DNA from: Gemmatimonadota bacterium
GTDB taxonomy: Bacteria > Gemmatimonadota > Gemmatimonadetes > Longimicrobiales > Gaopeijiaceae
Reading direction: 5' to 3'
NCBI GenBank assembly: GCA_030428885.1
Contig: JAUIEJ010000005.1
Location: 186,001-250,000, forward strand
Length of the DNA: 64,000 nt
Shown here: one piece after another, positions 1 through 8,076 of the stretch
Layout of the letters: every line of letters starts with the position of its first letter
Numbering within the stretch: the first letter of the stretch is position 1
Made by a program: the position numbers and the translations under genes
Notes under the pieces: model-generated
Told to the model about the DNA's origin: nothing
The model's input: only the letters and a program-made list of their open reading frames with translations
Databases searched by the model: none

Positions 1-2
1 GA

Positions 3-872
3 CTGCGTACCGTGGGGCGACTGATCCGGGATCGCTTCTGGCTCACCGCCGGCGTCAACGTTCCGGCGGGACGCACCGGGCTCGACAGCGACCAGACGGC
101 GGCGATCCGGGTGCTGGGAGCGCCGGCCCTGCGCATGCCGACCCCGGCTCTCGGGAGCGGAGCCGGATTCATCGTGGGGCCCGTCGTGACCGCGCGCTGG
201 GCGGGGTGGGCGGTGGGGCTCGGCGCTTCGTTCGAGTTGCGAAGTGCGTACACCCCGGTCGAAGCCACTCTCGGAGCGGCGCAGAACACCGTGGTCGACC
301 TCGATCCCGGCGAAGCGATCCACGTTTCGCTCGGCCTCGATCGGATCGTGGGGCAGGGCAAGCTGTCGGTCGTGTTCGCTGCCGACCGGTACACGCAGGA
401 TCGGATCACCGTCACCACGGGGGGCGGCCCGACCGTGGAGGCCGCGTATCGGCTGGGCCCGACCGTCGAGGCGCGGGGCCAGTATCGGGTCACCACCCCT
501 GCGCTTCGGGATTTCCGGATCGACGCGCGGGTGCGCCGTCGGTCGGAGTTCTTCGATGGGTCCGGCTCCCGCGTTCGGGGTTCGGGGGGCAGCTATGTCG
601 ACCTGGGGGTCGCCGCGGCATTCGGCGCCGCCGGGTCGACGAGCGTGGTCGTCGAGGGGGTCTTCAGTCGGGACTCGGGGATCGGGGTCGACGACACGTT
701 GGCGACGGCGGCAATGACGGGCGCGTCGGTGCTCGTGGGGGTCGAAGTCCCGTTCGGTCGGGTTCGGCTGGTACCACACGTGCGCGCGGGCGCCGCCTCG
801 ATCGACACCGGGCCGGAGACGGCCTCGGGTCGGCTCCTCGGTGTCGGCCTGACCGTTCGGAGCTCCTGGTAG
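3..872 (+). CDS. Partial secreted/outer-membrane beta-barrel-like protein (3' end)
   Basis: The reading frame is open to the left edge of the window, so the N-terminus is probably missing; a GTG at 12 is the first visible start but sits inside barrel-like sequence with no signal peptide. About 286 residues are visible. They alternate polar and hydrophobic residues, are rich in Gly, Val, Arg and Thr, and end in the aromatic Trp typical of outer-membrane beta-barrels (final residues RSSW). No named family is recognised. The gene converges on the CsgG-like gene that ends at 904, with about 30 bp between the stops. Function unknown; an outer-membrane location is inferred from composition only. 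Confidence 0.6.
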   Translation: MRTVGRLIRDRFWLTAGVNVPAGRTGLDSDQTAAIRVLGAPALRMPTPALGSGAGFIVGPVVTARWAGWAVGLGASFELRSAYTPVEATLGAAQNTVVDLDPGEAIHVSLGLDRIVGQGKLSVVFAADRYTQDRITVTTGGGPTVEAAYRLGPTVEARGQYRVTTPALRDFRIDARVRRRSEFFDGSGSRVRGSGGSYVDLGVAAAFGAAGSTSVVVEGVFSRDSGIGVDDTLATAAMTGASVLVGVEVPFGRVRLVPHVRAGAASIDTGPETASGRLLGVGLTVRSSW

Positions 873-903
873 GCCGTGTTCCGGACGTGAGCGGCCCGTC
901 GGG

Positions 904-1662
904 TCACCCCGCCGAGTCGTCCGGATGGGCGGACAATTGCGCGATGCGTGTCCGCGCCCGGGCCTGGAGCTCGGGAGCGTAGTCGTCGGGACACGCCTCC
1001 AGGAAGGCCCGGTACATGATCAGCGCACCCACCGGATCGCGACGGTCCTCGCGTTGAAGCGCGCGTGCGTAGCTCAGGTCCGCCCTTCGGCGGCGGGCGA
1101 CCGACTCCATCGTGTCGGACGGCGTGGGGCGAGGCGTACCGGCGTGAAGCGCCAGGCCGAGGTCCAGTCTCGCGCCGAGCCGTGTCACGGCGTCGATCAG
1201 GTCGTCGGCTTCGCCGACGACGGTTTCGGTGTGCGCCACGGCGGCGGTCTCGACCTCGACCGCCCGGGCATCGATTCGAAGGGTCCCGCCCGGATCGATC
1301 AGGATCACGCCGGTGATCACGTAGCGGGCGCCGAGGAGCCGGCCCGCGCGGGCCGCACCGGCGGCGCCGATCCGGCCCGACCGGGCGAGGTCGAGTTCAT
1401 CGAGAACTTCGTCGAGACGTTCGCGCTCGACCAGCTGGATGCCGGGCTGGCCGTGGAGTTCACCGATCAGCAGGGCGGCGACGCCCGCCTGGGCCGGACC
1501 GAAGGCCGCGTGATCCACGAGCGACGCGTTCGTGAAGTCGATCACGGCGACGACGATCGGCTGGGGGCTGTCCGGATCGGGGGGAACCTGGGCCGCGGCG
1601 GACGCGGCCGGCACGCAAAGCGACAGGACGAGCGCGATCAACGACGAATCGGGGCGTGGCAT
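904..1662 (-). CDS. CsgG-family secreted protein (copy 1)
   Basis: The 252-aa product has an N-terminal signal peptide ending near AASAAAQ. It is followed by a CsgG/HfaB-type domain (about residues 35-165) with the family's opening strand VVAVIDFTNASL, the LVERERL segment and the ARYVITG strand. CsgG proteins form outer-membrane secretion pores or related periplasmic assemblies; here the usual lipoprotein cysteine is absent, so a pore is not assured. A helical, charged C-terminal tail (about 185-252) follows. It lies 93 bp downstream of a paralogue on the same strand and probably shares its transcript. No curli subunit or CsgE/F gene is visible nearby. The family is clear; the role is not. 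Confidence 0.8.
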   Translation of the reverse strand: MPRPDSSLIALVLSLCVPAASAAAQVPPDPDSPQPIVVAVIDFTNASLVDHAAFGPAQAGVAALLIGELHGQPGIQLVERERLDEVLDELDLARSGRIGAAGAARAGRLLGARYVITGVILIDPGGTLRIDARAVEVETAAVAHTETVVGEADDLIDAVTRLGARLDLGLALHAGTPRPTPSDTMESVARRRRADLSYARALQREDRRDPVGALIMYRAFLEACPDDYAPELQARARTRIAQLSAHPDDSAG

Positions 1663-1755
1663 GGTACGACTCCTGGCCGCGGCGCGGGGACGGCGAAACG
1701 CGACCGGTGGGTGGGCAATCCCTTCGATGAGGGAGTGCCGCCCCGGGGGCCGTCC

Positions 1756-2493
1756 TTACATCCGCGGGGGGTTCCTCAACTCCCGCACCCGGTCCTCGAC
1801 GGCCCTGCGGAGGTTGGGAGCGTACGCCACGGGCAACTCCGAAAGGAACTCTTCGTAGAGGGCCAGCGCCCGGGCGAAGTCCCCCCGATCCTCCTCGAGC
1901 ATCGCTCGGGCGTACTTCAGGTTGATCTGCGCCTGACCCGGGACGGCTCCGGGTTCGCCTCCGTCGGCTGGAGGGGCGGCGCCGGGCAGGTCCAGCCCTT
2001 CGCCGAGCTGGCGGCCGAGGCGGCTCACGGCACGGAGCAGATCGTCGGCATCGTCGGTGACCGACTCCACGTGGACCACCTGCGATGTTTCGACGCTCAC
2101 GGCCCGGGCATCGATGCGAAGGGTGCCGCGGCGATCGATCACGAAGACGCCGGAAATCACGTACTGCGCCCCCAGGATACGCCCGGCCCGGGCCGCGGCG
2201 GCGGGATTCACGTCTCCGGAAACCGCGAGGGCCAACTCGTCGAGCACCGCACGAAGGCGCTCCCGTTCGACGATCTGCAGCTCCGGATTGCGAGCCAGGT
2301 CGGTGATCAACATGCCGGCGAGGCCCACGCGAAAGGGATCGTATTCGTCGTGGTCGACCAGAGACGCGTTCGTGAAGTCGAGCACCGCGACGGCGGGCCC
2401 CGGGTTCGTCGGGGGGGACTGGGCCCCGACGATGCGCGCGTCGGCCAGAGCGCACGCGACCAGAAGCGTTGCTGCGATCACCGGGTGCCGCAT
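1756..2493 (-). CDS. CsgG-family secreted protein (copy 2)
   Basis: This 245-aa paralogue of the neighbouring CsgG-like protein has the same plan: a signal peptide (hydrophobic stretch IAATLLVACALADARIVGAQ), a CsgG-type domain from about residue 35 (AVAVLDFTNASLVDHDEYDP, QIVERERLRAVLDELAL, GAQYVISGVF), and a charged C-terminal tail with ALALYEEFL, which resembles a single TPR-like helix pair. It is the first gene of the minus-strand pair and is divergent from the Ser/Thr kinase gene, with a 97-bp shared upstream region. The tandem copies suggest duplication and a possible hetero-oligomer, which is inference. Confidence 0.8.
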   Translation of the reverse strand: MRHPVIAATLLVACALADARIVGAQSPPTNPGPAVAVLDFTNASLVDHDEYDPFRVGLAGMLITDLARNPELQIVERERLRAVLDELALAVSGDVNPAAAARAGRILGAQYVISGVFVIDRRGTLRIDARAVSVETSQVVHVESVTDDADDLLRAVSRLGRQLGEGLDLPGAAPPADGGEPGAVPGQAQINLKYARAMLEEDRGDFARALALYEEFLSELPVAYAPNLRRAVEDRVRELRNPPRM

Positions 2494-2590
2494 ATTCTCC
2501 TTCCCCCTACCGGCCCGCCGCCCGACACGGGGTCACGGACCTGGACAATGATGCACCGACACTCCTCCGAGAGGGGACGGGGTCCGTCCC

Positions 2591-4267
2591 GTGCCTGACA
2601 AGAGCTGCCCGCTCTGCGGACGGCGCTTCGACTCGTCCGTTCGGTTCTGTCAGGACGACGGCACTCCCCTCGCACTCGCCGCCGGCACGGTCCTGGCCGG
2701 GCGATACGAGATCGCTCGCGAACTGGGTCGGGGCTCGATGGGTGTAGTCTATCTCGCGAGGGAGCGCGACCTGGGCGACCGGCCGTGCGCCATCAAGATC
2801 TTGCACGTCCAACCGGGAACCCCCCCGGTCGCCATGGCCGAGGCGGTCGCGCGGCTGAAGCGGGAGGCCAGTACTCTCGGCTCTCTCGGTTCGCACCCGA
2901 ACCTAGTGACCGTCTATACGGCGGGCCAGGATGATCATGGCCTGGCGTACATCGTGATGGAGTTCGTCGAGGGCGAGACCCTGAAGGTGAAGTTCGAACT
3001 CGGCACGCCGTTCACCGCGGTGCAGGCGGCGCGCATCGTGCGTCAGATCGCCGGAGGGCTCGCCCATGCCCACGCCCAGGGGATCGTGCATCGCGATCTC
3101 AAGCCCGGCAACCTGATTCTCACGCCCGCCTCGGCGAGCAACAGCTGGGTGAAGATCGTCGACTTCGGAATCGCGAAGCCCGGCGATGGCGAGGGGCTCG
3201 ATCTCACGATGCCGAGACACGTGCTGGGCACCCCCCGGTACATGAGTCCCGAGCAGCGCGCGGGACGCTCACTGGACGCACGCAGCGACATCTACTCGTT
3301 GGCGCTCATCGCGGCGGAACTCCTCTCCGACGAACGGATTGAGGTCGATCTCGGGCCGTTCGCCGAGGTGCCTGCGGACCTGACGAGCTGGCCGGATGCC
3401 CTGAAGCGGGTGCTGGAGCGGGGCCTCGAGCCCGATCCGGCCGACCGGTTCTCTTCGGCCCTCGAATTCGCCGACGCGTTCGAGGCCGCGGTCGACGGCT
3501 GGGAGCTCGACGACGACCCGCTCGTCGCCCCGCCGGTGGCCGGTCGCCCGATGGTTCCGGCGAGTGCGACGATCCGTGCGGCCGGCGAGGTTGAGGCTCC
3601 GGCACCCGTGGCGCCCGCGAGCGGAGAACGGGACCGTGGTCCGGTCGCGCGAAGGCGATGGCTCGGGGGATCGGTCGTGGCCGCCGTCGCCGTGGCCACC
3701 TGGGCGACCGTCACGTTCCTGCCGGGCCTGCGCGCCGGTGGAGCAGAGCGGGGATCGGGTTCGCTCCCGGCGGAGACGCTCGCCAGTGCCGTGCGGGTCG
3801 ACACCCTCGGGGACGCGCCGCCCGGGACCGTGGCCGGAATGGAGGTCTCCAGACCCGCCGAGGAGGGCCCCGACCCGGAGGCGGCCCGTCCCGTCTCCGC
3901 CCCTCCGGCGGCGGCCACGCAGGCCCCTGTCCCGGAGGCCCCTCCCTCCGCCGACCACGGGGCGGCCGTGGCCGATCTGCGGTCCAGGGTCGACCCCACC
4001 GATCCGGATACGACCGGACTCGGCGTCGTGGTGCGCCAGGCGACCCGGTTGATCAGCGAGACGGGGATCCCGGACACGCTGGTGGTCGAGGTCCGCTATC
4101 TGAGGGCGGAGGCCCGACTCATGCTCGGGGAGGGCGCCGGCGCCTGCGCCGACCTGGAGGTGATCCGGGAGGCCGGCGACACGAGCCCCTGGGTCGCGGC
4201 CCGGTACGCTCGGGCGGTGGCCGCCCTTCTGGCGTTGAACTGCTCGGGGGAGGGCCTCAAGCCCTAG
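2591..4267 (+). CDS. Zinc-ribbon membrane Ser/Thr protein kinase (PknB-like)
   Basis: The 558-aa protein begins at GTG with an N-terminal zinc ribbon (CPLCG at about 6-10 and FCQDDG at 19-24). A Hanks-type kinase domain covers about 38-305: glycine loop GRGSMG, catalytic Lys69 in CAIKIL, HRDLKPGN at 167-174 and DFG at 191-193, with MSPEQR in the activation segment, so it should be active. A single membrane helix follows at about 357-378, then a Pro/Ala-rich linker and an extracytoplasmic C-terminal region (about 450-558) of unknown ligand. Kinase inside and sensor outside is the usual arrangement. The gene converges on an ECF sigma gene; the shared region is occupied by an inverted-repeat element that starts at this gene's stop codon. 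Confidence 0.9.
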   Translation: MPDKSCPLCGRRFDSSVRFCQDDGTPLALAAGTVLAGRYEIARELGRGSMGVVYLARERDLGDRPCAIKILHVQPGTPPVAMAEAVARLKREASTLGSLGSHPNLVTVYTAGQDDHGLAYIVMEFVEGETLKVKFELGTPFTAVQAARIVRQIAGGLAHAHAQGIVHRDLKPGNLILTPASASNSWVKIVDFGIAKPGDGEGLDLTMPRHVLGTPRYMSPEQRAGRSLDARSDIYSLALIAAELLSDERIEVDLGPFAEVPADLTSWPDALKRVLERGLEPDPADRFSSALEFADAFEAAVDGWELDDDPLVAPPVAGRPMVPASATIRAAGEVEAPAPVAPASGERDRGPVARRRWLGGSVVAAVAVATWATVTFLPGLRAGGAERGSGSLPAETLASAVRVDTLGDAPPGTVAGMEVSRPAEEGPDPEAARPVSAPPAAATQAPVPEAPPSADHGAAVADLRSRVDPTDPDTTGLGVVVRQATRLISETGIPDTLVVEVRYLRAEARLMLGEGAGACADLEVIREAGDTSPWVAARYARAVAALLALNCSGEGLKP

Positions 4268-4569
4268 AAGGGTGTTGAAGAATTGGGGTGCGGTCGCGCG
4301 ACCACTCGCCGTTGGCGAGCGGTGCCCGGGTCTTCCGGGTGTCCAGGGTAGGAGAGACGACGAGTCGTGGCACCGTCACGGCGAGGAGGAGAGACGACGC
4401 CTGGGCCCCGTAACCCCCCGGCGCCCGAAGGGTTGGGGGCGGCACAGGGCCATCTCCTGCGTTGGCCCGTCTCGCCGTAGCTACGGCTATGCCTTCGACG
4501 AGCCGCCTTGGATCTGGCCCTGTGGCGCCCCCAACGCGACTCGCCCCACCTTCTTCAACACCCTTCTAG
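4264..4569. repeat. 306-bp MITE-like element with perfect 19-bp terminal inverted repeats
   Basis: The ends are perfect 19-bp inverted repeats at 4264-4282 and 4551-4569, each beginning with the palindrome CTAG. The interior is strongly structured. A second inverted repeat pairs 4432-4452 with 4515-4535 (20 of 21 positions). GGTGCC (4321-4326) pairs with GGCACC (4369-4374) around two small hairpins (4325-4339 and 4357-4368). CTCGCC/GGCGAG forms another hairpin at 4305-4319, and GCCGTAGCTACGGC is a full palindrome. The 12-mer GGAGAGACGACG occurs twice (4351 and 4388). No credible coding frame is seen. CTAG at each edge could be a target duplication and also supplies the stop codon of the kinase gene on one side and of the sigma gene on the other. 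It could alternatively be a large two-way terminator or structured RNA. Confidence 0.7.
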
Positions 4570-5144
4570 TCCTCCGTCTCGCGTCGTGCCATGAGCAGGC
4601 GCACGAGTCGGTCCTTCGCTCGGCTCACGCGCGTGTACGAGGCACCGTGGGCGATCCCGAGCTCGGCCGCGATCTCGTCGTGGGAGTACCCCTCGGCCCA
4701 GAGCGCCCACGCCCGCCGCTCTCCCTCCGGAAGCTCACCGACCAGTCCGCGGAGTTCCATCTTGGCGGTGGCGAAGAGGGTGGCATCCCGCTCGGCGGGG
4801 TCGCCGCCGGCCATCGTATGGATCGTGTCGAGGTGTTGCGAGAGCAGGCTGCGTAGACGCGTCCTGTACTCGAACTTCGCGACGCGCCGGAGCCAGGCCG
4901 GAAATCGTCCGTTCTCGGTATACCCGTCGAGCACGCGCGGGAGCTTGATGAACGTGCGCTGGGCGAGATCCGACGCCTCGGCCTCGGCGTCGTACCGCGG
5001 CGGATACCAGAGCCGGGCCAGGTAGCCCTGGATTTCGCTCCAGAACCTGCGGGTCAATTCGTTGACCGCCTCTTCGTCGCCCCTCTTCGCGGCGGCGACC
5101 AGGCGCGGCAGATCGACGGGGGGCTCTCGGGACTGGATGCTCAT
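4566..5144 (-). CDS. ECF-type RNA polymerase sigma factor
   Basis: This 192-aa sigma-70 family protein of ECF size is read from the ATG at 5144 (MSIQSREPP); the open frame extends upstream but the extension lacks family features. Region sigma2 lies at about 20-95 (EASDLAQRTFIKL at 56-68), and the sigma4 helix-turn-helix is near the C-terminus (YSHDEIAAELGIAHGASYTRVSRAKDRL). The acidic DAED-type core-binding motif is replaced by EASD, with Ser58 where an acidic residue is usual. No anti-sigma gene lies beside it; the partner in cis is the convergent Ser/Thr kinase. This resembles phosphorylation-controlled ECF groups (for example EcfP/PknT in Vibrio), so kinase control is inferred. Its stop codon falls inside the inverted-repeat end. 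Confidence 0.85.
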   Translation of the reverse strand: MSIQSREPPVDLPRLVAAAKRGDEEAVNELTRRFWSEIQGYLARLWYPPRYDAEAEASDLAQRTFIKLPRVLDGYTENGRFPAWLRRVAKFEYRTRLRSLLSQHLDTIHTMAGGDPAERDATLFATAKMELRGLVGELPEGERRAWALWAEGYSHDEIAAELGIAHGASYTRVSRAKDRLVRLLMARRETED

Positions 5145-5300
5145 GGCGACTCCGCGTTGTGGCCAAGGGTGCGGGTGCCGGCCGATTCGCGCCAGTCGTC
5201 TACGGTGCGGTCGAGCCGGTGCGTAAGGATCCGTCGACTCCCGGCACTGGCTCGGTGAAGGAGTCCCTTCCCGTCCCACCCTGGCCGAGCCGGAGGAACC

Positions 5301-5810
5301 ATGAGCGGCATCACGATCCATCGAGACGACCCCCGTGCACCGACACCGGAGCGACGACCCGTGGAGACGTCCGGGCACCGCGGGGTCCGGCGAACCGTGT
5401 TCACGCCCGGAGCCCGGACCCTCACGGCCCTGGTGGCGAGCTTCGCCCTCGTCGTGGGTGCGTGCGAGAGCGATCCCACGGGTCCTTCGGGGGCGTGCGA
5501 GATCATCTACGCCACTACGAATCCCCCTGGGCCGTCCGGGATCGAAGTGCACAACCGAACCGGTGGTGGTCTTTCGGTCCAGGTCGATTCCAACTCCCGT
5601 CCGGGTGCCGGCGCCGACATGGCCGCGGGCGCGTGCGAGGTCTGGGCCTACCCGGCGGGGACCTACTCGGTGACGCTCCAGCGCTGCCGGCAGGACGTGG
5701 CCGGCAGTTCCGAGTGCACCGCCCCGATCGGAGCGAGTGTCGTCCGCTCGGTTCGTGTGGACGGCGGCTCACGGACCGCCATCCGGGTCGACTCCTCCTT
5801 CTTCCCCTAG
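5301..5810 (+). CDS. Putative lipoprotein of unknown function
   Basis: The product is 169 aa from the ATG at 5301, which has a good upstream GGAGG. A hydrophobic stretch (LTALVASFALVVGAC, about 41-55) ends in a plausible lipobox, VGAC. The 38-residue N-terminal extension before it is unusually long; a GTG at 5397 would give a normal-length lipoprotein signal peptide, so the start is uncertain. The mature part has several Cys pairs (SGACE, AGACE, LQRCRQ, SSECT), suggesting disulphides, and a beta-rich composition. No family is recognised. It is divergent from the ECF sigma gene, so it may be a target of that sigma factor; this is inferred from position only. Confidence 0.6.
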   Translation: MSGITIHRDDPRAPTPERRPVETSGHRGVRRTVFTPGARTLTALVASFALVVGACESDPTGPSGACEIIYATTNPPGPSGIEVHNRTGGGLSVQVDSNSRPGAGADMAAGACEVWAYPAGTYSVTLQRCRQDVAGSSECTAPIGASVVRSVRVDGGSRTAIRVDSSFFP

Positions 5811-5893
5811 GCCCCGAGTGGCCGATGTAAGGACTTCGCCCTCGGCCGCACTCCCTGGTTGAACCCACTCCCCCTCACATCAGGAGCAGAACC

Positions 5894-6535
5894 ATGACCC
5901 GCCCCACGACGCCGGCCCGGCACTCGATCGCTGCGCGATCCTCCGCGCTCACTCTTGCGGTTCTCACCGCCCTGGCCACGATGCCGGTCTCCGCCCAGTC
6001 CCCGGACGGCGGACTCGATCCCGAACGTGAGGGTCGCGTCGAACGGAAGGGATTCGTGATCGGCTTCGGTCTCGGAGCAGCACGCGTGACCTCGAGCGCG
6101 AGTGCCGGACCGTTCTCGGTGAGCTACGCCGAGACGGCCGTGAGCACCGACTTCAAGATCGGCTGGGCGCCCACCGACCAGCTGCTCGTGTACTGGAGCG
6201 CAGACGGTGCGTTCCGGAGCTCTTCGGAGGCCCTGGAGACGGACGGGATTTCGTATTCCGGGCTCGGAGGCCTCGGCGCGACCTACTTCCTCGCCCCGGG
6301 CGCGAACTCGTTCTTCCTCACGGCGTCGATCGGGCGCTCGTCGTCGGCCTCCTTCGGCTCGGACGGCGGGATGGACTCGATCTCGGGTACCGGCTTCGCC
6401 ATCGGGGGTGGATACGAGTTCTCGGGGCACTGGCTCGTCGACGCCGATCTCGTCATGAACAGTCTGAACCAGAGCGGGCTCGACGGCTCCAGCCAGCGGA
6501 TCATTCGGGTCGGACTGAGCTGGCTCCACTACTGA
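5894..6535 (+). CDS. Outer-membrane beta-barrel protein (OmpW/OmpA-barrel-like)
   Basis: The 213-aa product has a clear Sec signal peptide (hydrophobic SSALTLAVLTALATMPVSAQ). The mature protein consists of alternating strands rich in Gly, Ser and aromatics (VIGFGLGAARVTSS, KIGWAPTDQLLVYW, GIAIGGGYEF-like repeats near residue 175) and ends RVGLSWLHY, with the terminal aromatic that BAM recognises. Size and pattern fit an eight-stranded barrel. It follows the lipoprotein gene by 83 bp, and a strong hairpin terminator lies just downstream. No ligand can be assigned. Confidence 0.75.
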   Translation: MTRPTTPARHSIAARSSALTLAVLTALATMPVSAQSPDGGLDPEREGRVERKGFVIGFGLGAARVTSSASAGPFSVSYAETAVSTDFKIGWAPTDQLLVYWSADGAFRSSSEALETDGISYSGLGGLGATYFLAPGANSFFLTASIGRSSSASFGSDGGMDSISGTGFAIGGGYEFSGHWLVDADLVMNSLNQSGLDGSSQRIIRVGLSWLHY

Positions 6536-6564
6536 CGACACGCAGGTCGCCCGTTCGGAAGGGA

Positions 6565-6590
6565 GGCCCCCGCCGTCGCCGGCGGGGGCC
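6565..6590 (+). terminator. Rho-independent-type terminator hairpin
   Basis: A perfect 10-bp GC stem (GGCCCCCGCC at 6565-6574 and GGCGGGGGCC at 6581-6590) with a 6-nt loop is followed by TTCCCC. It sits 30 bp after the stop of the barrel gene. The T-tract is weak, as is usual at this GC content. Confidence 0.7.
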
Positions 6591-6600
6591 TTCCCCGTTC

Positions 6601-6886
6601 GAGCTTGTCTGCCGTCTGCCGACGCACCACGGGGCGGACGCCGCGTCCCATGGAACTGCAGCCGAGCAGGCGTTCCTGGGCGCAGGCGTCACAACGCAGG
6701 ATCGTAGCCATGGCTCGGCGCCCGTTGGATTCCGAAGGCGTTCGTCCGCGACCGGCTCCGGACCCCCGGCGGAGCCGGGGGAACAACGTTGTATCGCCCG
6801 TGGGCCTTCCGGAGTCGCGTCACGAAGGGAACCGCGGAGTCGTTTTCAGATGAAACGGTCGAGGTCTTCGCCGGCGGGGAGGAGTC
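6601..6886. other. Intergenic region without a credible gene
   Basis: I see no convincing coding frame in this 286-bp stretch between the terminator and the next gene. It contains a perfect 8-bp hairpin (CCCCCGGC at 6763-6770, GCCGGGGG at 6774-6781), the palindrome ACAACGTTGT just after it, and an operator-like inverted repeat TTTCAGATGAAA at 6844-6855, 32 bp before the next start codon. GGAGGAG precedes the ATG at 6887. Confidence 0.5.
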
Positions 6887-7618
6887 ATGATTCGGAGACT
6901 GAGTCGGGGCGCGGTGGTGGTCGCCGTGGTCGTCGGGATGGCCGCCACGACCGAGGTCCAGGGCCAGGACCACGGCCCGCGCGTGGAGTTGACGATCGGG
7001 GTCGCCACCGATCCCGATGCGCTGGGGAACACCGGGGTTCTCGAGGAAGGGGGCTACCTGGGTCTCGGCCAAGTCGGCAGGGGCGCGATCCTGCAGGCGG
7101 GGTTCTCGTCGGCCGGGATCTGGCGGGGCCTTCGTCCCGCGGTCCGCATGTCGTGGAGGCCGGCCCGGAGCCTCGGGGCATGGTGGACGCCGTGTGCGCC
7201 GGGTGCGGCGTGCCCGTCGATTCTGGCCGAACCGGACACCCGCGTGAGCCGAGCCGACATCGTCGGGGGCGTCGAGGGGCGCCTGCCCGTCGCTCTCGGC
7301 CCGGTCGTCTCGGCGCTGTTCGTCGCAGCCGGCGTTCAGCGGTTCACCGTCTCCTGGCGGGAGTGGGGCGAGCCGGGAGGGATCCACCTCCCCGACGGTG
7401 CAGAGACCGCGCACGAGGCGGTCTTCGCAGGAGGGTTGACCCTCGCCGTGGGAGCCGGTCGGTGGACGGTACTCGGCCGCCTCGATGCGTCGGTCTCACG
7501 GTTCGGCCCGGGGCGCGTGACCGGGTCTTCCGGCGCGGAGGTCGACCTCGGTCGGCGACGGATCTCCGCGTTCGCGTTCTCCCTGGGGGTCCGGTCCAGG
7601 GTGGGAACGGCCGGCTGA
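6887..7618 (+). CDS. Secreted protein of unknown function, probable beta-barrel
   Basis: This 243-aa protein has an N-terminal signal peptide (RRLSRGAVVVAVVVGMAATTEVQGQ) after a strong GGAGGAG ribosome site. The mature part alternates hydrophobic and polar residues (RVELTIGVATD, PVVSALFVAAGVQRFTVSW, RISAFAFSLGVRSRV), which fits a small outer-membrane barrel, and has one Cys pair (TPCAPGAACPS) that could form a disulphide. It does not end in the usual aromatic residue. No family is recognised. It is transcribed alone, after the terminator of the previous gene and before the PadR gene. Confidence 0.65.
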   Translation: MIRRLSRGAVVVAVVVGMAATTEVQGQDHGPRVELTIGVATDPDALGNTGVLEEGGYLGLGQVGRGAILQAGFSSAGIWRGLRPAVRMSWRPARSLGAWWTPCAPGAACPSILAEPDTRVSRADIVGGVEGRLPVALGPVVSALFVAAGVQRFTVSWREWGEPGGIHLPDGAETAHEAVFAGGLTLAVGAGRWTVLGRLDASVSRFGPGRVTGSSGAEVDLGRRRISAFAFSLGVRSRVGTAG

Positions 7619-7749
7619 GTCCAGCGCCCGCACGATCGCACGGACCGCGGGTCGCCCGCGGAGTCCTCTGCCGCGATCCCGAAATGAGGGCCTCTTGCTC
7701 CGCTCCGCCGGGATATGTATTCTGTCGGAAAAGAAATGGAGGATCCGTC

Positions 7750-8076
7750 GTGCCCGATGTGCTCAGCGAACTCGAAGTCCTGGCTCTGGCCGCGCTCCTG
7801 CGGCTGGGTGACGACGCGTACGGCGTGGCGATCCGGGACGACATCCTGGAGCGCACCGGGCGCTCCGTCTCCATCGGGTCGCTCTACAAGGCGCTGCAGC
7901 GCCTCGAGGACCGGGGGCTGGCCGAGTCGGAGATCGGCGAGCCCACGGCGGAGCGGGGCGGCCGGGCCCGGAAACTGCTCCGCATCACCGCCCTCGGGCA
8001 GGCCGCGCTGCGGGACTCGGTGGCCTCGTTCCGGCGCATGATGGACGGGCTCGGCCTGGAGCGGGAGGGCACGTGA
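7750..8076 (+). CDS. PadR-family transcriptional regulator (pair 1)
   Basis: This 108-aa winged-helix regulator starts at GTG 7750; GGAGG at 7738-7742 with 7-nt spacing decides the start. PadR features are LSELEVLALAALLRLGDDAYGVAIRDDILERTGRSVSIGSLYKALQRLEDRGLAES, then the wing with RARKLLRITALGQAAL. It overlaps the downstream permease start by 4 bp (GTGA), so the two are translated together. PadR proteins of this short class usually repress their own operon; the AT-richer stretch at 7715-7737 (TATGTATTCTG) is the most likely promoter/operator. An equivalent PadR-permease pair lies at 37909-40868. Confidence 0.9.
   Translation: MPDVLSELEVLALAALLRLGDDAYGVAIRDDILERTGRSVSIGSLYKALQRLEDRGLAESEIGEPTAERGGRARKLLRITALGQAALRDSVASFRRMMDGLGLEREGT

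Noticed and set aside
4268-4565. Possible small coding frames inside the inverted-repeat element
   Set aside because: Short frames are explained by GC content and do not match any motif; strong self-complementarity indicates a non-coding element.
6601-6853. Small plus-strand frame with start near 6605
   Set aside because: Arg/Pro-rich with no signal peptide, motif or ribosome site; it lies just after a terminator.
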